The notes below the pieces were generated by a model, which saw only the letters and a program-made list of their open reading frames with translations, ran no database searches and was not told the DNA's origin. Shown here piece after piece: positions 42,446-50,368 of a DNA stretch of 64,000 nucleotides (the stretch's first letter is position 1; every line of letters starts with the position of its first letter). The translations under genes were made by a program, and so were the position numbers. Source of the stretch: Angelakisella massiliensis (GTDB lineage: Bacteria; Bacillota; Clostridia; Oscillospirales; Ruminococcaceae); assembly GCF_900104675.1 (NCBI RefSeq), contig NZ_LT629944.1:890199-954198 (forward strand), given 5' to 3'.

Positions 42446-43930
42446 TTATGGTGCCGTTGAGCAATCCAAATCCGAACCTGTTTTCATATCGGCAAGGGCG
42501 GTCTTGAGGTCATCAAAAGTGATGGTGTCCGTCCCGTCCTTGTAGTTGAAGGTTATCACCATTTTATCATCATACAAGAAAATGGCGTTGATGAAAGTAT
42601 CAATCAACATCTTCCGGTGGGACTTCTGCCGCACATCCAGCTTGCGGAAGCGGTGGAGCCAGAAGGTCATGAACTCGGCGCTCACCTTGGGCTTCGCCAG
42701 CTTCTCGCAGGCGATCCTCGTTTCCAGTTCCTCTTTTGTGGCCTCCAATTCCTCCAAACGGCTTTTGGTGGATTTCGTGAGGATGCCCTGCTGGATGGCG
42801 TTCAGCAGGTTTTGGATGGCCGTGTCCGCCTCCCGCAGCTGCTGTTCGTAGAGGGGCAGGTTCACATTCTCCCTGTCCTGCAAGTCCATCAGCATGGACA
42901 CGATAGCTTCAATCGCCTTGTCGTCCATCACCATCTTCATGGTTTCGTTTACCACCAAATCCTCGATCCATTCTTTGCGGACGGACTTCTTGTGACACTC
43001 AGTGCGCTTCTTTTTCACCGACACGCACTTGTAGTAATGGTGGACATTCCCCGTGTGGCTGGTGCCGCTCTCGCCGCAGAGGTAGGCCCCGCAGTAGCCG
43101 CAGAACAGCTTGGTCGTGAGCAGGTAATCGTCCTCGGCCTTGTGGCGGGCAGGAGCCTTTCTGTTCTTCGCCAGTTTTTCCTGCACCCGGTCAAAGAGGT
43201 CCTGGGGGACGATGGCAGGAATACCGTCCGGCACTACAATGTCCCGGTAGGTATATTCCCCGATATAGCGGCGGTTGCTCAGAAGGTGCTGGACGCTGTT
43301 GTAACTCATCTTCTGGCCCCGTGTGTTCTTCACGCCCTGCTCGTTGAGCCAGTCCCGTATCTGCGTCATGGTGGCTCCTTCGTCATAACGCTGGAACGCC
43401 TCCCGGACAAAGGGAGCGGTGAGCGGGTCAAGCTGAAAGTACTGCTCACTGTCGATCTGGTAGCCGATGGGCAGGGTGCCGCCGTTGTACTTGCACTTCA
43501 GGGCGTTCTCCGTCATGCCCCGGACTACCTTCTCGGACAGGTCTGCGGAGTAGTATTCAGCGTAGCCCTCCAGCACACTTTCCAATATGATGCCCTCGGC
43601 CCCGTCAGAAATGACCTCGGTGGCGGACACCACCTTGACCCCATTCTTTTTCAGTGCGGCCTTGTAGCGGGCGCTGTCGTAGCGGTTGCGGGCAAACCTG
43701 TCCAGCTTCCAGACGATGATCATATCGAACAGGCGCTTGCCGCTGTCCTTGATCATGTTCTGAAATTCCGGGCGGTTGTCCGTCTTGGCAGAAAAGGCCC
43801 GGTCTATGTAATGGCGCAGGACGGTGATGCCGTTCTTCCCGGCAAAGGCGGTGCACTCCCGGATCTGTCCCTCAATACTTTCTTCCCGCTGGCTGTCTGA
43901 GGAATAGCGGGCATAGATAACTGCTTTCAT
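42446..43930 (-). CDS. Large serine recombinase (site-specific)
   Basis: 494 residues. The catalytic N-terminus is AVIYARYSSDSQREESIEGQI (nucleophile Ser) with the conserved KLDRFARNRYDSARYKAAL. The recombinase domain follows (PIGYQIDSEQYFQLDPLTAPFVREAFQRY), then a zinc ribbon LFCGYCGAYLCGESG...HHYYKCVSVKKKRTECHKKSV and a coiled-coil stretch (LYEQQLREADTAIQNLLNAIQ). This is the transposase/integrase class of many Clostridia mobile elements. It sits at the left end of the element and overlaps the XRE gene stop by four bases, so both are made together. Confidence 0.93.
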   Translation of the reverse strand: MKAVIYARYSSDSQREESIEGQIRECTAFAGKNGITVLRHYIDRAFSAKTDNRPEFQNMIKDSGKRLFDMIIVWKLDRFARNRYDSARYKAALKKNGVKVVSATEVISDGAEGIILESVLEGYAEYYSADLSEKVVRGMTENALKCKYNGGTLPIGYQIDSEQYFQLDPLTAPFVREAFQRYDEGATMTQIRDWLNEQGVKNTRGQKMSYNSVQHLLSNRRYIGEYTYRDIVVPDGIPAIVPQDLFDRVQEKLAKNRKAPARHKAEDDYLLTTKLFCGYCGAYLCGESGTSHTGNVHHYYKCVSVKKKRTECHKKSVRKEWIEDLVVNETMKMVMDDKAIEAIVSMLMDLQDRENVNLPLYEQQLREADTAIQNLLNAIQQGILTKSTKSRLEELEATKEELETRIACEKLAKPKVSAEFMTFWLHRFRKLDVRQKSHRKMLIDTFINAIFLYDDKMVITFNYKDGTDTITFDDLKTALADMKTGSDLDCSTAP

Positions 43931-44280
43931 TCTCCATCCTCCATCATACGCAGCAGGGTCTCTTTCAGCTTCTCATTCATAGGGGACTGGGGGTCAAAGC
44001 ACATCTCGATAAAGCGGCGCATCTCCTCCCGCGCCGGGCTGGCCTTGGGCCTGAACTCGTATATCTTGCCCTGAGGCTTGTCCGTCCGGGCGAAGATATA
44101 ATCCAGCGACACATCGAAGTAATCCGCATATCGGCGGAGCAGTTCGACGGAGGGGCTGGACTGCCCGTTTTCGTAGCGGTTGACACTGGACTGCGTGGAG
44201 CCGATGGCCTCGGCCATTTTCACCTGAGAGATGCCGATGCTCTCCCGCAGGGCCTTCAACCGCTTACCCACTTCCTTCAT
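43927..44280 (-). CDS. XRE-family transcriptional regulator
   Basis: 117 residues. The N-terminal helix-turn-helix is GKRLKALRESIGISQVKMAEAIGSTQSSVNRYENGQSSPSVELLRRYADYFDVSLDYIFAR. The C-terminal part is acidic and helical with no known domain. It is coupled by an ATGA overlap to the recombinase, so it likely regulates its expression. Confidence 0.9.
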   Translation of the reverse strand: MKEVGKRLKALRESIGISQVKMAEAIGSTQSSVNRYENGQSSPSVELLRRYADYFDVSLDYIFARTDKPQGKIYEFRPKASPAREEMRRFIEMCFDPQSPMNEKLKETLLRMMEDGE

Positions 44281-44995
44281 TTCGTGACCTCCTATTTGGG
44301 TTAGATTTATTATAACCCAAATAATGAAAAATTACAACCCGGAGATGCAATTTTTCTGAATTACGGTTTTCTCCCCCCGTCCCGGCCCGGTGGCCGTACA
44401 AAGAAGCGGCGCACATCAGCCTATGGGGATGGGCTGGCGTGGCCGCTTCATTTGGTTTTGGAGGGATGGGACATGGGCGCAGGATTGCGGTCTGTGGCCA
44501 CACCCCGACAAAACCGGGGTTTCCAAAGGGGTACCCCCTTTGGCACACGACCTTGCTTGCAAGGTATAGTGTGTTATACCTGCCGGTGCGGCTGACGGGC
44601 AAAAGGAGGGTTTCGCCGGATGGAAACGCTCGGTTTGCCCGGCAGGGGAACGGGCAGGGTTTTGTGCCCGGGAGGGGACAAAACCCCTGCCTGTTCCCGG
44701 AGAGCGGCGGCAGGTATACAAGCCCCCGTCCCTCATCCTTCGTCCCCCGCAGGGCTGAGATAAGTGCCCCGGATGACGCACCACTCAGAAAAAATCAAAG
44801 AGGGCGGGCAAGCACTTTTGGGCTTGCCCGCCTTGATTACCCGAAAGCAAGACCGGGCGGAGGCGGTCAATGGCGGCGCACTTGAGCGCCGTTCATCTCG
44901 ACCATTGACGGCCCCGCCTGGGTTGCTATTGCGTGCACCCCGAAACAGTGATTTTTACTATCCGTTAGGAAGAGAACCTGATGTTGAGAGGAAAC
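44281..44995. other. Non-coding stretch with long inverted repeats
   Basis: No supported gene in 715 nt. It has a near-perfect 18-bp inverted repeat (gaacgggcagggttttgt / acaaaacccctgcctgttc, about 44648-44697) and a stem ggcgggcaagc/gcttgcccgcc (about 44803-44831). Such dyads occur at origins, oriT sites or terminators of mobile elements. Which applies here is not visible. Confidence 0.5.
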
Positions 44996-46672
44996 TCAAT
45001 CTTCCCAAGAGATATTGCCCAGTTCGATTTGTTTCAGTATCTCGGCCCATTCCTCGGGAGTGAATTTGGACTCGTCATCATGGCTGACAGAAACTAAGGT
45101 CATATCCATATGGACTGTATTTTGCAAATCAGGACTATCCATGTTCGCCATATGGTCCATGTTTGTTACTGAATTGAGCGCATATGTGATTGACAATTTT
45201 GCATTTGTAGCGGATAGATTTTCAACGCTGATTTCAAACTCTCCGTCATAAGGAGCAGTAAAGGTAATGCTTCCTGTCCCGGTTTCCAGAATATAGGGCC
45301 AAGTCTCCCCTGTGCTTGTGCTGCAAATAGTGAGTTTTATTTCGTTTGCCTTTTCACTTTGGCTATTAAGTTCAAATGTATTGCCTTGCTTCCAATTTCC
45401 GACACCAATCGTCATGGGCATCCCATTTTCGAGCGACATAAAGCAGTCTCCGGCACTTTCAAGGATGCGGCCTGTGGAATTATCGTCCAGTAGTTCCACC
45501 ATGGCTAGTTCCCCATTCTCAAAAATAGAGCCTGCATCGGTCAAATCAATTAGTTTGGGTTCATCAGCCTCATCCGCAAATTGTATTGCGTCTGTACCAG
45601 TGTTACTAAATTTTGCGTTAATACTCTCCAAATCGATCAAGGTTGCATCATCCCTGCTGATCCAACTATGTGCCCCGTTGCCATCAGACGAGGAAACAGC
45701 AAAGGCCGTTGTGGCACCGACCGTCACAACTAGGGCCAAAGCACAAGCGGCGATAGAGGTTTTCTTGAATTTCATAATTGCTTCAATCCTTTCTGTAATT
45801 GCATTTTTGCTGAAATGACTGTATAGGGCAGACATCCCGCTTTTTCTTTCCTCCATGCGGATTAGAGCCCGGGCGTAAGCAGATTTTTCCTTTTCGCCAA
45901 GCATACGGAGGACGCACCCATCACATGACAATTCCACATCCCTGTTTGCAAGAACATACATCACCCAGACCAGCGGGTTGAACCAGTGGACGCAGAGAGT
46001 GGCGGCAAAGAGAATTTTCGTAATAGCGTCAAACCGCCGGATATGGATATACTCATGGGCCAACACATACTGGAGCGCCGTTTCATCGCTCCGGTCAAAC
46101 TTCTTCGGCAATAGTATCACCGGACGCAGGATGCCGTAGGTCAGGGGGGACGAGATCAAATCGGAACTGCGTACTTCAAGAGGTCTGGTAATTCGGTGTT
46201 CGGACAGCCACCTTTGAACATACGGCGTGTTGTCTGGAAGGGACATCCTGAACTTCTGCAAACTTCTCAGGTAAGAGATCGTAAAATACGCTGCCAAAAG
46301 CAGGGAACCTGCCAGCCAGACCACCACAAAAACAGGAACGCGTTCTATTTCCTGCGCTGTTGCTTGGAATTGTTCGCCAGGTTCCACATCAGGGGCAAAA
46401 GATGGCGGAGCCTGAGTGGACGAAGAACCCTCCTCGTTCCCTTGGACGAAATTTTGAGCGGCAAAATCCTGAACCGCATCAGAAATCGAGGCGACATTTA
46501 CCGGCAATCCGCCCGGCAAGGGGATGGACAGCGGCAGGAGCAGACGCAAAGCAGCGATAAGCCACAACACGAAAAAGGTCGTTTTCGGCAGGCGATGGAT
46601 CGCCACGGCCCGGATGACGACAATAAATAAAATCAATACGCCCCCGGCCACGCTCATTTGAAAAAGGCTCAT
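44996..46672 (-). CDS. M56-family (BlaR1/MecR1-type) membrane metalloprotease sensor
   Basis: 558 residues from ATG 46672 (AGGGGTGAG site). Four membrane segments occur in the first 310 residues with the zinc motif ALQYVLAHEYIHIRRFD (HEYIH, 206-210) and NRDVELSCDGCVLRMLGEKEKSAYA. In BlaR1 such a domain cuts the BlaI-type repressor when the sensor part binds its ligand. Here a further hydrophobic stretch (AACALALVVTVGATTAFA) leads to a C-terminal domain of about 220 residues. That domain lacks the SxxK motif of the penicillin sensor and does not resemble any domain I know. The partner repressor is directly upstream, its stop 10 nt before this start. Confidence 0.88.
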   Translation of the reverse strand: MSLFQMSVAGGVLILFIVVIRAVAIHRLPKTTFFVLWLIAALRLLLPLSIPLPGGLPVNVASISDAVQDFAAQNFVQGNEEGSSSTQAPPSFAPDVEPGEQFQATAQEIERVPVFVVVWLAGSLLLAAYFTISYLRSLQKFRMSLPDNTPYVQRWLSEHRITRPLEVRSSDLISSPLTYGILRPVILLPKKFDRSDETALQYVLAHEYIHIRRFDAITKILFAATLCVHWFNPLVWVMYVLANRDVELSCDGCVLRMLGEKEKSAYARALIRMEERKSGMSALYSHFSKNAITERIEAIMKFKKTSIAACALALVVTVGATTAFAVSSSDGNGAHSWISRDDATLIDLESINAKFSNTGTDAIQFADEADEPKLIDLTDAGSIFENGELAMVELLDDNSTGRILESAGDCFMSLENGMPMTIGVGNWKQGNTFELNSQSEKANEIKLTICSTSTGETWPYILETGTGSITFTAPYDGEFEISVENLSATNAKLSITYALNSVTNMDHMANMDSPDLQNTVHMDMTLVSVSHDDESKFTPEEWAEILKQIELGNISWED

Positions 46673-46682
46673 ACGCTCACCC

Positions 46683-47042
46683 CTATTCCAGTGCATCCAC
46701 CATCCGGCGCAGCCTTTCGATCTGGTCTCTGGACAGTTTCTGGTGGCCCAGCAGGGAGGCAAAGAGCAGGTCGGGGGAACCGTCAAACAACTTCCCGATC
46801 AGTTCTGCCGTTTCCGCCTCCTGTACCACTTCCTTTGGGATCAGTGCATGGCACTGGAAGTTCGGCTCCGTCCGCTCGATTGCCCCCTTGGCGATGCACT
46901 TCTTGATAACGGTGTAGGTGGTGTTCATGTTCCATCCGATTTCCTCTTTGAGGATATCAGAGATCTGCTTTGCGGTCTTATCACCTTCTTTCCACAACAC
47001 ATCCATGACTTTTAACTCAGAGTCAAAGAGTTTGATTGCCAT
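46683..47042 (-). CDS. BlaI/MecI-family repressor
   Basis: 119 residues from ATG 47042 (GGAAGGTGTG site); the frame upstream overlaps the promoter. The winged helix is LFDSELKVMDVLWKEGDKTAKQISDILKEEIGWNMNTTYTVIKKCIAKGAIERTEPNFQ, and the C-terminal dimer helices are ELIGKLFDGSPDLLFASLL and LSRDQIERLRRMVDALE. The repressor is cleaved by an M56 sensor in the known systems. Dyads with ACTA/TAGT arms cover its promoter. Confidence 0.92.
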   Translation of the reverse strand: MAIKLFDSELKVMDVLWKEGDKTAKQISDILKEEIGWNMNTTYTVIKKCIAKGAIERTEPNFQCHALIPKEVVQEAETAELIGKLFDGSPDLLFASLLGHQKLSRDQIERLRRMVDALE

Positions 47043-47062
47043 ATGACACACCTTCCTTCGGA

Positions 47063-47130
47063 CTATTGCAATAGATCCTGCTATGATACTACCACAATAG
47101 TTCTGCATTGTCAACACTATTTTAGTAGTG
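47063..47130 (-). promoter_or_regulatory. blaI-type promoter with three dyads
   Basis: On the minus strand TTGACA (47114-47109), 17 nt, TAGTAT (47091-47086). Dyads: ctattgcaatag (47063-47074, perfect), actaccacaatagt (47088-47101, over the -10) and cactattttagtagtg (47115-47130, beside the -35). The TACTA/TAGTA words match BlaI/MecI operators, so autorepression is likely. Confidence 0.8.
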
Positions 47131-47271
47131 CGGCGGCAAATTTTTGTGCCCATGGGACAGCCAGACATGGCGTGCTTCAGACGAAAAAATCTTGCCGTTG
47201 TGGAACATTTGGTATATACTTGTGTCGTAAAATATTGCAGGCAGATTGATTTCAGAAAGGAGGCCGCTTCC

Positions 47272-48111
47272 ATGTCCACTGTCTATCAGTTCCCCTACGA
47301 CAGCCCCGTCCGCTACCTGCCCCTCGTATATATGCTCCCACCGGACTTGCTCTCCCGCTTCCCCACCCTCCGCAGGCTGCCCCGGAGCATGGGCGCCCTG
47401 AACGCCTCCCCCGAATGGGCGGAAGTCATCCTGAGCGACGCATTCCTGAACGAGGCCATGGACGCCGTGGCCTCGCTGGCCTTCCCCCACTTCGGCTTCG
47501 GCGGCTGGAAAGAGCACTACACGGGCTTCTCCCCCGTGTGGCGGCTGGCCTACGCCCTGCCCCTGTGGGCCAAAGGGGTGGAACAGGTGCGGGGCTGGGG
47601 CGTACAGGCCCTCTTTGCCTTGCCCCCGGACTTCGAGATACCCTTCTTTGACCCGGAGGATGTGCGCGCAGTGATGAAGCAGGTGGTGGAGCAGGCCATC
47701 GAGGAGCAGGGCTGGGGGCCGGTGCTGGAAGTCGTGCGGGAGATGCCCTGCGACGAGGACTTTGAGAAGTGGGACACCAATGTCCGCAGGGACTTCCTCC
47801 GCAAGTGGTACCACACCCGGTCAAAACGGGTGCAGACCGTTTCGCTGGAGGGATGTATGGAGGACGAGGGCAGCAGCATCCATTCCCTGCCCGCCCCGGA
47901 GGGGGACTTCACGGAGCGGGTGGAGGCGGAGGACTTCTGCCAGCGGTTCAAGGCCACCCTGTCCAAAAAGGATATGGCGATTTTGGAGTTGCGGGTGGAG
48001 GGGTACACCTATGAGGAGATCGCGGACAGGCTGGGGTACAAGACCCATAGCGGGGTCATCAAGCGGATGGAGGCGGTGAAGAAGCGGTTCATCCAAGAAG
48101 CAGGGCGGTGA
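47272..48111 (+). CDS. Sigma-70-like protein of mobile elements (region 4 only)
   Basis: 279 residues from ATG 47272 (AGAAAGGAGGCCG site). The first ~200 residues resemble no known domain (PLVYMLPPDLLSRFPTLRRL, FGGWKEHYTGFSPVWRLAYALPLW). The last ~70 have a sigma region-4 type helix-turn-helix: FKATLSKKDMAILELRVEGYTYEEIADRLGYKTHSGVIKRMEAVKKRF. Proteins like this occur near MobA/MobV genes in Clostridia. It may recruit polymerase or simply bind DNA. Divergent from the BlaI gene and first of the transfer-gene group. Confidence 0.7.
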   Translation: MSTVYQFPYDSPVRYLPLVYMLPPDLLSRFPTLRRLPRSMGALNASPEWAEVILSDAFLNEAMDAVASLAFPHFGFGGWKEHYTGFSPVWRLAYALPLWAKGVEQVRGWGVQALFALPPDFEIPFFDPEDVRAVMKQVVEQAIEEQGWGPVLEVVREMPCDEDFEKWDTNVRRDFLRKWYHTRSKRVQTVSLEGCMEDEGSSIHSLPAPEGDFTERVEAEDFCQRFKATLSKKDMAILELRVEGYTYEEIADRLGYKTHSGVIKRMEAVKKRFIQEAGR

Positions 48112-48175
48112 AGCCACGCAGGCCGGACACGGCAGGCGTGGCTTTTTCACGCCCAAAACCGGAAGGAAGGTGAAA

Positions 48176-48589
48176 ATGTTCCATATCAAAGAGTTGCCGC
48201 CCGTGGAGCGGCGGGCGAACGGTTCCCTGTACCGTATGGACGCAAAGCAGCGCCGGGAGGCGGTGCGGCTCATCCGGGAGCGGTGCAGCTACTACGACAG
48301 CGGCAACTGCCTGTATCTGGACAGGGGCGAGGAAGTGGCCTGCCCCCAGAGCATTTCTTATTCCGTCTGCTGTAAGTTCTTCCGCCATGTGCTGCTAAAG
48401 GACGAGGCGGGCAGAGGGCTGGAGGCGGAAGTGTTCCGGCAGGCGGCAGGGAGGCGCTGCGCGGTCTGCGGGCGGGCCTTTTCCTCCGCCTCCAACAACG
48501 CCAAATACTGCCCCGCCTGCCGGGCGGCGGTGCAGCGGCGGCAGAAGGCCGATTACGCCCGGAAACGGAGGGCGGGAGTAGAAAAGTAG
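48176..48589 (+). CDS. Cys-rich VLP family protein
   Basis: 137 residues from ATG 48176 (GGAAGGAAGGTG site). One cysteine group is CSYYDSGNCLYL...CPQSISYSVCCKFF, and the second is CAVCGRAFSSASNNAKYCPACRAAVQRRQ, a zinc finger followed by a basic tail. The family is found next to MobV/MobA relaxases in Firmicutes elements and probably binds DNA; the exact role is unknown. It lies 64 nt behind the sigma-like gene. Confidence 0.82.
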   Translation: MFHIKELPPVERRANGSLYRMDAKQRREAVRLIRERCSYYDSGNCLYLDRGEEVACPQSISYSVCCKFFRHVLLKDEAGRGLEAEVFRQAAGRRCAVCGRAFSSASNNAKYCPACRAAVQRRQKADYARKRRAGVEK

Positions 48590-48696
48590 GGGGTGAAAAG
48601 GCAAGGGAAATCAGGGCCTCCGGGTCCTGTTTTTTCCTGCCCCCGTATGTTTCTATCCTCCCCTCGAAAAACGGCTCAACTTTTCTACATCACATC

Positions 48697-48717
48697 ATCC
48701 CTCAGCGATGGAGGGAT
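48697..48717 (+). other. Inverted repeat before the relaxase gene, possible oriT part
   Basis: atccctc-agcgatg-gagggat, a perfect 7-bp stem 15 nt before the relaxase start. MobV relaxases usually nick near inverted repeats upstream of their own gene. No nick sequence can be assigned here. Confidence 0.35.
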
Positions 48718-48731
48718 GGGAAAGGAGTTCC

Positions 48732-49691
48732 ATGGCACAAAAAGCCCAGCACGCGATCTTACGCTTCGCCAAACACAAGGCGGGGCCGGCTGGGGCGCTG
48801 GAGGCCCACCACGAGCGCACCAAGGAGCAGTACGCCAGCAACCCGGACATCGACACCAGCAAAAGCAAAGACAACTTCCACATCATCCGTCCCGTACAGA
48901 GATACCGGCGGGAGATAGACAGCCGCATCAAAGCGGCGGGGTGCCGCACCCGGAAGGACAGCACCATGTTCGTGGACACCCTCATCACCGCCAGCCCGGA
49001 GTTCTTCACGGGCCGGAGCAGACAGGAGGTACAGGCCTACTTCACGGAGGCGGTGGCCTTCATGGAAAAGAAGGTGGGCCGGGGCAACATCTTCTCCGCC
49101 GTGGTACACATGGACGAGAAAACGCCCCACCTCCACCTGTGCTTCACCCCCATCACGGAGGACGGGCGGCTGTCCGCCAAGGAGATTTTGGGCAACCGGG
49201 CACAACTCTCACAATGGCAGGACGAGTTCCACGCCCACATGAAAAAGGCGTTCCCCGTCCTCAAGCGGGGCGAGAGCGCCCTTGTCACCAAGCGGAAACA
49301 CATCCCCACATGGCTGTTCAAGCAATCCGTCCGCCTGGTCAGGCAGCAGAGGACGATTGAAAAGGCGGTGTCGGAGATAGGGGTGATGAACGCGGGGAAG
49401 AAGCGGGACGAGATACTGGAGATGGTGGGGCCGTACTTCGCCCGGCTGGAAAGGCATCTGGGGCAGATGCAGAAGTATCAGGCCACCATAGACTATCTGA
49501 CGCAGGAGAACAGGGGGTTGAAAGAGAAGGTCAACAGTGAAAAGAGCATACACAAGCAGATGGAGGTGCTTGCGCTGCAAAAGGAGAATGAACAGCTCCG
49601 GCGGTTTGTCCAGAGCATACCCCCGGAGGTGCGGCAGGCGTTGAAGGAGCAGCAGCGGCAGCAAAAGAGGGACAGGGGCCACCAGCGGTAA
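48732..49691 (+). CDS. MobV-family relaxase (Mob/Pre)
   Basis: 319 residues from ATG 48732 (GGAAAGGAG). Motif I region is AILRFAKHKAG; the metal-binding motif III is VVHMDEKTPHLHLCFTPITEDGRLSAKEI (HxDEKTPHxH), complete. The C-terminal third is coiled coil (YLTQENRGLKEKVNSEKSI). It nicks oriT and leads single-stranded DNA transfer when a conjugative helper is present. Length is shorter than plasmid pMV158 MobM (~494), mainly at the C-terminus. Confidence 0.92.
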   Translation: MAQKAQHAILRFAKHKAGPAGALEAHHERTKEQYASNPDIDTSKSKDNFHIIRPVQRYRREIDSRIKAAGCRTRKDSTMFVDTLITASPEFFTGRSRQEVQAYFTEAVAFMEKKVGRGNIFSAVVHMDEKTPHLHLCFTPITEDGRLSAKEILGNRAQLSQWQDEFHAHMKKAFPVLKRGESALVTKRKHIPTWLFKQSVRLVRQQRTIEKAVSEIGVMNAGKKRDEILEMVGPYFARLERHLGQMQKYQATIDYLTQENRGLKEKVNSEKSIHKQMEVLALQKENEQLRRFVQSIPPEVRQALKEQQRQQKRDRGHQR

Positions 49692-49719
49692 CAAAATCTT
49701 GAGAAACACGGAGGTAAAT

Positions 49720-49899
49720 TTGGGAAGAAGGAAAAAGCTGATCAACAATACCGACATCCCCCAGCACAAGATCGAGGCAATAGCCCGCTGTATCATGCCG
49801 GACATCCTTGCTTTCTACGAGAGCGAGGAAGGCCAGCGGGAATTTGCTGAATGGAAGAAGCAGCGGGAAGCGGAGGGACAGGAGGGCAAGGCAGAGTGA
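49720..49899 (+). CDS. Small protein downstream of MobV relaxase
   Basis: 59 residues if it begins at TTG 49720, which follows CGGAGGT with a five-base gap. The sequence includes HKIEAIARCIMPDILAFYESEEGQREFAEWKKQREAE, helical and acidic/basic mixed. It occurs behind the relaxase in this element; function unknown. Confidence 0.6.
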   Translation: MGRRKKLINNTDIPQHKIEAIARCIMPDILAFYESEEGQREFAEWKKQREAEGQEGKAE

Positions 49900-50104
49900 G
49901 GACAAAAAGGGCGGGCGCACCGTGACACGGCTGCGCCCGCCCTTTTTGCGTTTATGGGGCTGCTTTCTTCTTCCGGGGACCTCGCGGTTTGGAGGTTGGC
50001 CTGCGCCGCACCCCGTTGCGGAAATAGGTGCTTTCGTAGCGGTCAAAGAAAAGCAATAATCCGAACCCTTCACCGATTGGAAATGGGTTCGGATTATATG
50101 GGTT

Positions 50105-50190
50105 TGGTGCCGGTGGTGGGACTCGAACCCACACGGTATCGCTACCAACGGATTTTGAGTCCGTCACGTCTGCCATTCCATCACACCGGC
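50105..50190 (-). tRNA. tRNA-Leu (anticodon CAA)
   Basis: 86 nt with encoded CCA (50107-50105). The acceptor stem gccggtg pairs with its 3' partner, the anticodon stem is acgga/tccgt with loop ctcaaaa, giving CAA. A long variable arm (tggtagcgatacc) marks the class II Leu type. The T arm is gtggg-ttcgagt-cccac. Its 3' end overlaps the right copy of the 20-nt duplication of the mobile element; the tRNA itself is intact. Confidence 0.95.
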
Positions 50191-50368
50191 GTATACTTTT
50201 GCTTAGCTATGATACCACAAAAATCCACTGATTGCAAGAGGAGAATGCGCATCGGCTCACCGCTGCCGGGAAACCGCTTTACAGCCAAGCTTCCGGTATG
50301 CTAGAATGGCCATGCGGTCCCGATCAAAGGGGCTAGCTTTTGCCTGTGGGCGGCCGGAGAGGTGCGAT

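Larger units (their letters stand above)
42295..50122. mobile_element. Mobilizable element inserted at the 3' end of tRNA-Leu
   Basis: A 20-nt identical direct repeat, tttggtgccggtggtgggac, lies at 42295-42314 and at 50103-50122, where it forms the 3' end of tRNA-Leu. Between them are a serine recombinase next to the left end, an XRE regulator, a BlaI/M56 pair, a sigma-like protein, a Cys-rich VLP protein and a MobV relaxase. No type IV secretion genes are seen, so it would need a helper for transfer. The borders rest on the duplication and gene content; excision is not shown. Confidence 0.7.

Noticed and set aside
42617-43900. 427-codon ORF opposite the serine recombinase
   Set aside because: Shadow frame; the minus strand carries all recombinase motifs.
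42295-50122. Antibiotic-resistance island
   Set aside because: A BlaI/M56 pair is present, but no beta-lactamase, penicillin-binding protein or other resistance gene lies in the element.
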